A program made the position numbers and the translations under genes. Below, piece after piece: positions 6,947 to 14,092 of a DNA stretch of 14,092 bases. Positions within the stretch are counted from its first letter, which is position 1. Each line of letters starts with the position of its first letter. Source of the stretch: Bacteroidota bacterium (lineage in GTDB: Bacteria; Bacteroidota; Bacteroidia; NS11-12g; UBA955). A model generated the notes under the pieces. The model saw nothing but the letters and a program-made list of their open reading frames with translations, did no database searches and had not been told where the DNA came from. Where the stretch lies: NCBI GenBank assembly GCA_005788145.1, contig SXYY01000054.1, positions 1-14,092 on the forward strand. Direction: 5' to 3'.

Positions 6947-8134
6947 ATGATCAAACAACGACGCTTATTAACAAGTATTGCCGTTTTCATTGCGTTGTAC
7001 ATGACCGCGGCTTTGGGCTGGTGGACGTATTCACTTCTCAAATACAGTGTGGCCGAGTCAAAATTGCAACTTGAGTTACTAGAAAACAGAAAACTGCTAT
7101 GCTACAACAAATTTCAATCAGATGACTTTGTAAAAAAACAACATTTTACTATAGATAATTTTAGTTACAAAATAAATACTAAAGATTTTTATAACATTGA
7201 TAAAGTAGCAAAATTTTGTGCTAACTATTACAAAATGGTCCCCCAATTAAACAAACGTTTGGTCGGTGGCGATTCCATGGTCGTAAAAATTGCCTTCTCG
7301 ATCCCTAAGCAAGAGACAGCACAAATACGAAAAAAACTCAAAAACAAACAAAATGCTTGGCTTGGGGAAGGAATCACCGTCGGCATTATCACATTGATAA
7401 TTATTGGCTTAATGTATTATTACCTTGAGAAAATCATTCGTTTCAACCAACAAAAGACCAATTTCATGATGGCCGTAACCCATGAGTTAAAAACGCCGAT
7501 AGCCGCAGCAAAATTGGCCATACAAACTGTGATTCGAAATAAAAACAAGGAAAACCAGGACCGCATTTTGGAGATTTCCAAACAAAGTATTGATAGGCTA
7601 TCTGGCATGATGGAAAGGGTACTCATGGCCACACAATTCGAGAACCGAATACCCACCAAGAATGAAAAATGGGTGCGAATTCACGAAGTTATTGAAAAAG
7701 CCATCGATGAAGGACAGTTCTCTGCCAATGAAATACTAAAAAATAGTTTAATTGAATCACAAGATTTTTTAATTTTATGCGATGAGCAGATGTTAAAAAT
7801 CGTTTTTATTAATTTATTTACAAATTCAATAAAATATAGCGACGAAAACTGCGTTAATGTAAGCGTGAATTCATTCATTCGTGACGGCGTATTTGGCGTA
7901 ACGGTTTCTGACCAAGGAATCGGCATACCCATGGATGAGAGAGGCCGCATTTTTGAGAAATTTTATCGCATCGGCGATGAAAGAACGCGGAGTAGACAAG
8001 GTTCCGGACTTGGTTTGTATCTGGTGAAGCAAATTCTTCAATTACACAAAGCAAGCATTGATGTAACCTCGAACACCCCCAATGGCTCAAAATTCAACAT
8101 TGTATTTAACGCTTACGACTGTCGAATGGAATGA
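6947..8134 (+). CDS. Membrane-bound sensor histidine kinase
   Basis: A 395-residue inner-membrane sensor. One transmembrane segment lies at about 7-30 and a second at about 142-160, bracketing a periplasmic region of some 110 residues that matches no domain I know. The kinase core follows: H-box FMMAVTHELKTP with phospho-acceptor His179, N-box INLFTNSIKYS (Asn289/Asn293), G1 box SDQGIGIP (321-328), F-box FEKFYRI (336-342) and G2 box GSGLGLYL (352-359). No HAMP or PAS domain is evident between TM2 and the H-box, which are only about 18 residues apart. It autophosphorylates and passes phosphate to the regulator encoded next, whose start overlaps its stop (ATGA). Parts of the periplasmic region (around 7130-7230) are noticeably richer in A and T than its neighbours. 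The signal sensed is unknown. Confidence 0.95.
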   Translation: MIKQRRLLTSIAVFIALYMTAALGWWTYSLLKYSVAESKLQLELLENRKLLCYNKFQSDDFVKKQHFTIDNFSYKINTKDFYNIDKVAKFCANYYKMVPQLNKRLVGGDSMVVKIAFSIPKQETAQIRKKLKNKQNAWLGEGITVGIITLIIIGLMYYYLEKIIRFNQQKTNFMMAVTHELKTPIAAAKLAIQTVIRNKNKENQDRILEISKQSIDRLSGMMERVLMATQFENRIPTKNEKWVRIHEVIEKAIDEGQFSANEILKNSLIESQDFLILCDEQMLKIVFINLFTNSIKYSDENCVNVSVNSFIRDGVFGVTVSDQGIGIPMDERGRIFEKFYRIGDERTRSRQGSGLGLYLVKQILQLHKASIDVTSNTPNGSKFNIVFNAYDCRME

Positions 8135-8829
8135 TTAACTACAGAATCTTGGTTGTTGAGGATGAACAAGACCTCGCCGAACTACTTAAAATCAATCTCG
8201 AATCTGAAGGGTATAAAGTGACCCTTGCTCCTCACGGTGCTGTTGCTATTAACAAGCTAAAGACCGAGAGTTTTGACCTAATCATCATGGATATCATGAT
8301 GCCCAGCATGGATGGATTGACAGCAACCCACCACATTAGATTATCGAGCAACAATGTTCCGATCCTGATACTTTCTGCGGGCAGCACGGCACAAGACCGA
8401 ATCAACGGACTCAAATCAGGTGCAGATGATTACATGAGTAAGCCGTTTGAACTGGAAGAATTGTTGCTTCGCGTTCAAAAAATATTGATGCGCGCTCATC
8501 GTGAAGATCCTGCAATCAACTTCATGGAATACAATTTTGGCGGAAATTTCGTGGATTTTAATAGTTACAAAGCCATGGGAATCAACGGGGAGTTCAAACT
8601 CACCAAGAAAGAAGCCCAGTTATTGCGTTTGTTGATTGAAAAGAAAAACCAAGTCGTGACGCGCGAGGAAATTTTGAAAACTGTTTGGGGTTACACGGTG
8701 TTTCCAAGTACCCGAACTATCGACAATTTCATCCTTGCATTCCGCAAGTATTTCGAAGTGGACATTAAAAACCCAAAATACTTTTTAAGTCACCGTGGCT
8801 TGGGTTATAAATTCAATGACAAGGATTAG
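8131..8829 (+). CDS. OmpR/PhoB-family response regulator
   Basis: A 232-residue transcription factor. The receiver domain (about 4-120) has the acidic pocket Glu10/Asp11, phospho-acceptor Asp54 in IIMDIMMP, Ser82 in the position of the usual Thr/Ser switch, and Lys104 in SKPF. The C-terminal winged-helix domain (about 135-230) shows LTKKEAQLLRLL, VVTREEILKTVWG and the recognition-helix block STRTIDNFILAFRKYF, ending in HRGLGYKF. It is the expected partner of the kinase just upstream, with coupled translation through the ATGA overlap. It resembles RprY-like regulators of Bacteroidota, but I cannot assign an orthologue. Target genes are unknown. The stop overlaps the stop of the convergent flavoprotein gene. 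Confidence 0.96.
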   Translation: MINYRILVVEDEQDLAELLKINLESEGYKVTLAPHGAVAINKLKTESFDLIIMDIMMPSMDGLTATHHIRLSSNNVPILILSAGSTAQDRINGLKSGADDYMSKPFELEELLLRVQKILMRAHREDPAINFMEYNFGGNFVDFNSYKAMGINGEFKLTKKEAQLLRLLIEKKNQVVTREEILKTVWGYTVFPSTRTIDNFILAFRKYFEVDIKNPKYFLSHRGLGYKFNDKD

Positions 8830-10058
8830 CTCGCCAATGCCTTAGCAGCGGTCGCAGCGGTTGACCATGCCGCTTGAAAATTGAACCCGCCGGTTACACC
8901 ATCTACATCCAATACTTCACCTGTAGCATAGAGACCTGTCAGGCCCTTTATTTCCATGCTTTTCGGATTTACTTGGCTCAGGTCAATTCCACCAGCCGTT
9001 ACGAATTCCTCTTTGAACATTGTTCTACCATCCGTATCAAATGGCATCCGACAGAGATTTTCAATCAACTTGTTAAACTCGAACTTGCTTAAATCTGCAG
9101 CCATTTTTGTGATCGGTGTTTCTGCACGCTTGAGAATATACTCCCAAAGTCGGCGAGGTATCCCATCGATTGATACATTATCAATTCTCTTCTTCGGGTT
9201 CGCCTCAAGCGTAGTACGCAACAGTTCTCGCATTTCGTCCTCGCTTAGATTGAGCCACGATACCAAAGCTGTGGTGCAATAGGCTTTTTCGTTCATCCAT
9301 CGAGCAGCCCATGCGCTAGTCTTAAGCACCGCTGGACCACTCAGTCCCCAATGGGTCACCAACAAAGGGCCGTGATATGCCTCAGGGTAACCAGTGAGTT
9401 TCACTTTTGCATCTTGCACAGAGAGACCGTGAAGGACATGCAGCGTGGCATCGGGTATGTTAAAGGTAAATAGCGAAGGAACCGGCGGAACAATATCCAC
9501 CCCCAATGTCGAAATCATGTTGTACTGCGACTCTTTGGAGAATCCACCCATTGCCAGAACAACATCTGTGGCCATTTCGCTACCGCCCGTATTGAAATTC
9601 AATTGCCATCGATAAGCACCTTCTTTGGGCATGGGCACAATGGTCACAACTGAAGCATTGCTGCGAAGACCAATACCCAACTTTTTGGCTTTCCATTCTA
9701 GCATTTGGGCGACCGTTTCTGAAGAATCGGATTGCGGAAACATTCGACCATCCGCTTCTGTCTTCAACGGCACACCATTTATTTCGAACCAATCAATGGT
9801 ATCTTGAACAGACCAATCATGAAAGATCTTCTTCAAAAAAGTCTTGCCCCGAGGGTAATGTTGTAATAGCGCAGATACGCCTTTACAATCATGGGTAACA
9901 TTGCAACGTCCGCCCCCGCTAATCCTCAATTTCGACAAGGTTTTGCCTGTTTTTTCTAAAATCAACACATCCACAGATGGGTTCAATTCTTTCAGCCGTA
10001 TGGCTGTGAAATATCCGGATGCACCGGCACCAATAATCACTACTCGTTTGTCTATCAT
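8826..10058 (-). CDS. HI0933 / YhiN / BaiN-family NAD(P)/FAD-dependent oxidoreductase
   Basis: A 410-residue flavoprotein. The N-terminal Rossmann motif is VVIIGAGASGYFTAIR (6-21). The family signature ISGGGRCNVTH follows at 46-56. The C-terminal end carries GLYATGEVLDVDGVTGGFNFQAAW, which closes the FAD site. Length matches the HI0933 family. Most members have no proven substrate; the BaiN name comes from a bile-acid pathway in Clostridium and should not be taken as function here. It starts at ATG 10058, overlapping the glycosyltransferase stop by ATGA, so it is probably the last gene of a dnaE-led unit. No signal peptide is present, so it is likely cytoplasmic. Confidence 0.92.
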   Translation of the reverse strand: MIDKRVVIIGAGASGYFTAIRLKELNPSVDVLILEKTGKTLSKLRISGGGRCNVTHDCKGVSALLQHYPRGKTFLKKIFHDWSVQDTIDWFEINGVPLKTEADGRMFPQSDSSETVAQMLEWKAKKLGIGLRSNASVVTIVPMPKEGAYRWQLNFNTGGSEMATDVVLAMGGFSKESQYNMISTLGVDIVPPVPSLFTFNIPDATLHVLHGLSVQDAKVKLTGYPEAYHGPLLVTHWGLSGPAVLKTSAWAARWMNEKAYCTTALVSWLNLSEDEMRELLRTTLEANPKKRIDNVSIDGIPRRLWEYILKRAETPITKMAADLSKFEFNKLIENLCRMPFDTDGRTMFKEEFVTAGGIDLSQVNPKSMEIKGLTGLYATGEVLDVDGVTGGFNFQAAWSTAATAAKALAS

Positions 10059-10930
10059 CGAATTCGAATGAAATTTTTATACTCTCCTACCCGCCATCCG
10101 CTGATTCTCTCAATCCAATGCAAAAGTCCTGCTTTTAAGCCAAAGTTCTTTTTGGTAGGATCGACATCAAACTGCCAATCCATTGCATCGATTCGGGATT
10201 TCATCACTCCTGGATGAGTTCCTTCAAAATGCCTCAATGAATCAATTCCACCGTAGTCAAACTCATCACTCACCAATACTTTCTTCTCCATGTAATCGTC
10301 GTTGTGCCAGAGGCGATGAAATTGAGCTTGTTTTTGTTGTTGGAATTTGGGGTGCTTAACCCATCCATAGTGGTAGATACAGGCATCAATTTTGGCGACT
10401 TTTAACTTTTTACCATCCGCAGTTCTGAATCCTTGGGCATCCTTCCAGCTGCGAATGTCGCGGTTGTTTTTGATAATTCGTATTTCTTGGCGATACCATC
10501 GTCGGGAATCACCAACCATCGAGTAATTGCCATAAAAATGCAAATAGTCAAACAACAGGGCATCGACTTCTGCATCGTTCAAATACTTTTCCATGGCCGA
10601 CTTGACCACGGGCAAATATCGCTCATGCAGACACTCATCGGCTTGAATGTAAACCAACCAATCCGCATCCTTTGCAACTTGATCAAGGGCCTTGTTGGTC
10701 TCATCTGCCAGCACCGCGCCACCCTCTCGCTTGCTGTCGTCCCATATGGTATCAAACAATCGAATCTTGGGTTCTTGCATTGCCTCGATGTACTCCTTTG
10801 TGCCATCCACTGAATTTCCAACAGCAATGACCATGTCATCACACAGGGGCAACACCGAAAGCAATGCCTCTTTCAGCGGATAATCGGCTTGAACCAAATT
10901 TCTAGCTATTGTAAAACCTGCGACTTTCAT
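10055..10930 (-). CDS. Family 2 glycosyltransferase
   Basis: A 291-residue protein with a GT-A-like start: KVAGFTIARN (2-11), an ALLSVLPLCDDMVIAVGNSVDGT core (22-44), and DADWLVYIQADE (88-99), where QADE takes the place of the metal-binding DxD. A long C-terminal part follows (RRWYRQEIRIIKN, HYGWVKHP, FEGTHPGVM, WRVGEYKNFIRIR) that I recognise as typical of a conserved Bacteroidota glycosyltransferase of this size. Donor and acceptor sugars cannot be inferred. There are no transmembrane segments. ATG 10930 is chosen because MKVAGFTIARN is where relatives begin; longer readings would lie within dnaE. It overlaps the dnaE 3' end by 29 bases and the flavoprotein start by 4 bases. Confidence 0.88.
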   Translation of the reverse strand: MKVAGFTIARNLVQADYPLKEALLSVLPLCDDMVIAVGNSVDGTKEYIEAMQEPKIRLFDTIWDDSKREGGAVLADETNKALDQVAKDADWLVYIQADECLHERYLPVVKSAMEKYLNDAEVDALLFDYLHFYGNYSMVGDSRRWYRQEIRIIKNNRDIRSWKDAQGFRTADGKKLKVAKIDACIYHYGWVKHPKFQQQKQAQFHRLWHNDDYMEKKVLVSDEFDYGGIDSLRHFEGTHPGVMKSRIDAMDWQFDVDPTKKNFGLKAGLLHWIERISGWRVGEYKNFIRIR

Positions 10931-13900
10931 CTTTGCGTTCAACCAACCAACGATCATCCAACCTGGGCGTGTAAACCACTTCCATGTCGTTGAGCATCTC
11001 ACGTACCTCGTTTGTGAAATTCAAACCTGCTCTTGACACCATGCGAAGGGTCATGTTTTCATCGGCATCGTAAAAATTGAAATACAGCGGACATTTACCG
11101 GGGAACTGCGAAAGGACATCGCTCACTATTTGCTGTTTTCCTTGTTCCAAATCAGAAGGTGTCATATCCACTTGGATAGATCGATAAATGGTTAAAGGAT
11201 CCACATCCGACACCAGTTGAATGTGGTGAATATTCATCCGCATTTCGTCTTTGGTTTTGGAGTAATCCGTTTGTCCTTGGATGAGCAATATGTAATCTTT
11301 ATCAACCAAGTGCTTGAATTTCAAATACTTTTCTTTAAATAGGGACAATTCAATCGTCCCAGAGTAATCCATAAAATTGAATCGCGTATAGGGGTATCCC
11401 ATTTGGCTCATAAACTCTTTGGCACTGGTAATGATTCCCATCATTTGAAACACTTGGGGTGATTTATTTTCCAATGCGTCTCGATATTCCTTGACGCTTG
11501 TGGTCACGATACTGTCGTAGATAAATTTGAAGTCGTCAAGGGGGTGTTTGCTCAGGAATACCCCCACCAATTCTTCTTCTTCTTTGAGTTCTTCAAGAAG
11601 GGTGAGTTTATCGACTTGTGGCAATTTGGGTTCCTCGTTATTGAGGTTTGCACCGCCTCCAAACAAGCCCATTTGACCACTAAATTTCTCTTGTTGGATT
11701 CGCTGTCCGTAGCGAATGGCGAGTTCAATGCCATTGGTTCCGTTGGCATCCTCTTTCACATATTGGGCCCGGTGATACCTTGGGTCAAAATCAAAAACTC
11801 CGGCCTTTGCCATGTTTTCAATGTTGCGCTTATTCACGGCGCGAAGATTCACACGCATAGTGAGGTCGAACAAACTCTTGAACGGTCCATTTTTGTCGCG
11901 ATCAAGCAAAATCTCTTCCACGGCGTTATCGCCCACCCCTTTTACAGCACTTAGACCAAAGCGAATCTGTCCGCTCGGCGTAACGGTAAATACATTCCTG
12001 CTCTCATTCAAATCGGGCCCCAACACTTTGATTCCTTGTCGATGACACTCCTCCATGTAGAAGGTGATTTTCTTGATATCGCCCATGTTGCTCTTCAACA
12101 CTGCAGCCATGAATTGGGCCGGATAATTGGCTTTTAAATAGGCTGTTTGGAATGCAATGACCGCATAACAGGTTGAGTGCGATTTGTTAAAGGCATATTG
12201 TGCAAATTCTTCCCAATCCGAATAGATTTTCTCCAAGGTTTTCTCAGCGAATCCTCGTTCTAACGCACCGGCCATGAAATCGCCCTTGAGCTGATCGATG
12301 ATGCTTTTGTTCTTTTTACCCATGGCTTTGCGAAGCTCATCGGCCTTGCCTTTGGAAAACCCAGCCAATTTCTGGCTCAGCAACATTACCTGCTCTTGAT
12401 AAACGGTGATACCATAGGTTTCACTCAGATATTCTTCCATTTCTGGCAAATCAAAAACCACGGGTTTGCGTCCGTGTTTCCGATCGATAAAATCGGGGAT
12501 ATATTTCAGCGGTCCGGGACGATACAATGCATTCATGGCAATCAAATCACCAAATTGCGTGGGCTTGAGTTCGCGCATGTACTTCTGCATTCCTGGACTT
12601 TCAAACTGAAACACACCATTGGTTTCTCCACGTTGAAACAATTCGTAAGTCTTGACATCGTCGAGCGGAATGGTATCCAAATCAATGACATCGCCCACGG
12701 TCTCTTTGATCAATTTGATGGCATCCTTCATGATGGTGAGCGTACTCAACCCCAAAAAGTCCATTTTCAGGAGACCTGCTTTTTCAATTTGGTTCACATC
12801 GTATTGTACCTGAATCCACTGCGATTCTTTGGAAAGTGCAACAGGCACCAACTCATCGATGTCCTGCGGTGCGATGATAATTCCGCAAGCATGCACACCG
12901 GTATTTCTTACACTACCCTCGAGTTTTTCTGCGTCTTTTAGCACTTTGGCAGCATCGTCGTTGCCATTATAAACCTTTTGTATTTCGCGAATGCTGTCGA
13001 TTTCCTCGGGCTTTAAATTCTTGGAGTCGTCTTTTGCAAGTTCGTCTGGATCAACATGCAATAGCGTCTGAAGGTTCAAGTTCCCCACCACCATTTTCGC
13101 CAATCGATCGGTATTTTGCAATGGATACTGCAACACCCTACCTACATCGCGAATGGCACTCTTGGCAGCCATCGTCCCGTAAGTGATGATTTGGGCGATG
13201 CGACGTTCCCCATATTTTTTGGCGACGTACTGAATGACACGATCTCGACCAACATCGTCAAAATCAATATCGACGTCGGGCATGCTCACACGCTCAGGAT
13301 TCAAGAAACGCTCAAACAGCAAATCGTATTTTACCGGATCCACATTGGTGATACCCAAGCAATAGGCCACCAAACTACCTGCAGCAGAGCCTCGACCTGG
13401 ACCAACCCACACATCCATTTCTCTGGCGGCGGTGGTAAAATCTTGTACAATCAAAAAGTAACCTGCGAATCCAGAATGTGTAATCGTATTTAATTCAAAA
13501 TCCAATCGCTCTTGCACATTTGTGGGAATGACGCCACCATAGCGCTTCTTGCATCCTTCGTGGGCCAAATGTTTGAGAAACACATTCTGGTCATCGAATC
13601 CTGTGGGCAAAGCATAGTTTGGAAGTACTATGTCTCTTGATAGTTTGGGTGGATCAATCGAATCAATCAATCGATTGGTATTGTCGAGGGCTTCAGGGAT
13701 ATCGGCAAAAAGTGCCTCCATTTCAGCCTGTGTTTTGAAGAAGAACTCATCGTTCGGAAATGCGAAACGAAATCCCTTCCCACCCTCTTCATTGCTGGCC
13801 TTTGGGGTACTTTGAAACTCACCTGTATTGATGCAAAGCAAAATGTCGTGTGCATTCGCATCTTTCTTGTCGGTGTAGTGAGAATCGTTCGTGGCGATGA

Positions 13901-14092
13901 TGGGCACGTTATATTTTCGACCCCATTTGATCAGTATCTGGTTGATGTCCTCCTGCGATATGCCAGTTCCATCCAAATTCTGTAGTCCGTGACGCTGTAA
14001 TTCAATGTAATAATCCTCTCCGAATATTTTATGCCACTCACAAAAAATGCGCTCAGCTTCTTCTTCGCCTTTCCAAAGAATTGCCTGCGGAA
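10902..14092 (-). CDS. dnaE: DNA polymerase III subunit alpha (5' end outside window)
   Basis: The replicative polymerase. The frame is open from the right edge; 1062 residues are visible, starting inside the PHP domain (PQAILWKGEEEAERIFCEWH). Counting from the edge: PHP end with ATNDSHY (66-72); palm with GPGRGSAAGS (230-239), catalytic aspartates in PDVDIDF (Asp273, Asp275) and the third in KMDFLGL (Asp444); fingers with ALYRPGPL and KADELRKAMGKK; a helix-hairpin-helix region at about 713-768; an internal beta-clamp motif QMGLF (806-810); an OB-fold at about 880-958; and a C-terminal domain ending FYNS. All three catalytic carboxylates are present, so the polymerase should be active. The clamp motif just before the OB-fold mirrors E. 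coli DnaE. It overlaps the glycosyltransferase start by 29 bases, making an unusual co-transcribed trio. Confidence 0.97.
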   Translation of the reverse strand, partial: PQAILWKGEEEAERIFCEWHKIFGEDYYIELQRHGLQNLDGTGISQEDINQILIKWGRKYNVPIIATNDSHYTDKKDANAHDILLCINTGEFQSTPKASNEEGGKGFRFAFPNDEFFFKTQAEMEALFADIPEALDNTNRLIDSIDPPKLSRDIVLPNYALPTGFDDQNVFLKHLAHEGCKKRYGGVIPTNVQERLDFELNTITHSGFAGYFLIVQDFTTAAREMDVWVGPGRGSAAGSLVAYCLGITNVDPVKYDLLFERFLNPERVSMPDVDIDFDDVGRDRVIQYVAKKYGERRIAQIITYGTMAAKSAIRDVGRVLQYPLQNTDRLAKMVVGNLNLQTLLHVDPDELAKDDSKNLKPEEIDSIREIQKVYNGNDDAAKVLKDAEKLEGSVRNTGVHACGIIIAPQDIDELVPVALSKESQWIQVQYDVNQIEKAGLLKMDFLGLSTLTIMKDAIKLIKETVGDVIDLDTIPLDDVKTYELFQRGETNGVFQFESPGMQKYMRELKPTQFGDLIAMNALYRPGPLKYIPDFIDRKHGRKPVVFDLPEMEEYLSETYGITVYQEQVMLLSQKLAGFSKGKADELRKAMGKKNKSIIDQLKGDFMAGALERGFAEKTLEKIYSDWEEFAQYAFNKSHSTCYAVIAFQTAYLKANYPAQFMAAVLKSNMGDIKKITFYMEECHRQGIKVLGPDLNESRNVFTVTPSGQIRFGLSAVKGVGDNAVEEILLDRDKNGPFKSLFDLTMRVNLRAVNKRNIENMAKAGVFDFDPRYHRAQYVKEDANGTNGIELAIRYGQRIQQEKFSGQMGLFGGGANLNNEEPKLPQVDKLTLLEELKEEEELVGVFLSKHPLDDFKFIYDSIVTTSVKEYRDALENKSPQVFQMMGIITSAKEFMSQMGYPYTRFNFMDYSGTIELSLFKEKYLKFKHLVDKDYILLIQGQTDYSKTKDEMRMNIHHIQLVSDVDPLTIYRSIQVDMTPSDLEQGKQQIVSDVLSQFPGKCPLYFNFYDADENMTLRMVSRAGLNFTNEVREMLNDMEVVYTPRLDDRWLVERKDESRRFYNS

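Noticed and set aside
10057..10066. TCGAATTCGA palindrome at the glycosyltransferase / flavoprotein junction
   Set aside because: It is inside coding sequence (an Ile-Arg repeat at the glycosyltransferase end), so chance is sufficient explanation.
12396..12941. Long plus-strand open frame (181 codons) opposite dnaE
   Set aside because: It lies wholly antisense to well-conserved dnaE codons for the polymerase core, and its translation shows no domain or signal. It is a shadow of the real gene.

Overview
The window reads as chromosomal DNA of a member of the Bacteroidota (Bacteroidetes), probably a free-living flavobacterium- or sphingobacterium-like organism. Three things point there. The secreted protein at the left edge ends in a type IX secretion (Por/T9SS) sorting domain, which is restricted to this phylum. 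Candidate promoters look like the phylum's TTTG / TAnnTTTG type rather than E. coli sigma-70. The gene groupings (phoH next to purC; dnaE followed by a family-2 glycosyltransferase) match what I remember from this phylum. I cannot name a genus. No rRNA, tRNA, insertion sequence, phage gene, CRISPR array or defence locus was found, and almost all of the DNA is coding.

Layout. Positions 1-3821 (minus strand): phoH, purC and a secreted NHL/PKD-repeat protein form one tightly packed unit, and the last gene starts inside the purC stop codon. Positions 3822-4027: a short divergent control region with a perfect 14-bp palindrome. Positions 4028-4292 (plus): a small lipoprotein gene that appears broken by a single extra base. 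Positions 4367-5472 (plus): a divergent member of the SAM hydroxide adenosyltransferase (DUF62) family, overlapping by ATGA with a small antibiotic-biosynthesis-monooxygenase-fold protein. Positions 5469-6866 (minus): a GlcD-type FAD-linked oxidase. Positions 6947-8829 (plus): a two-component system, histidine kinase then OmpR-type response regulator, again overlapping by ATGA. Positions 8826-14092 (minus): dnaE (5' end outside the window), a glycosyltransferase and an HI0933/BaiN-type flavoprotein, all overlapping and probably co-transcribed.

How the genes fit together. Most are housekeeping: purine synthesis, replication, redox and signalling. Genes within a unit overlap by a few bases, which suggests translational coupling. 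Both convergent junctions (5469-5472 and 8826-8829) have stop codons that overlap, so there is no room for an ordinary intergenic terminator and opposing transcripts probably run into each other.

I do not see a clear new multi-gene system. The points most worth checking are the SAM hydrolase-like protein that has lost conserved active-site positions, the frameshifted lipoprotein beside it, the palindrome upstream of phoH, and the coupling of a cell-surface protein to purC.
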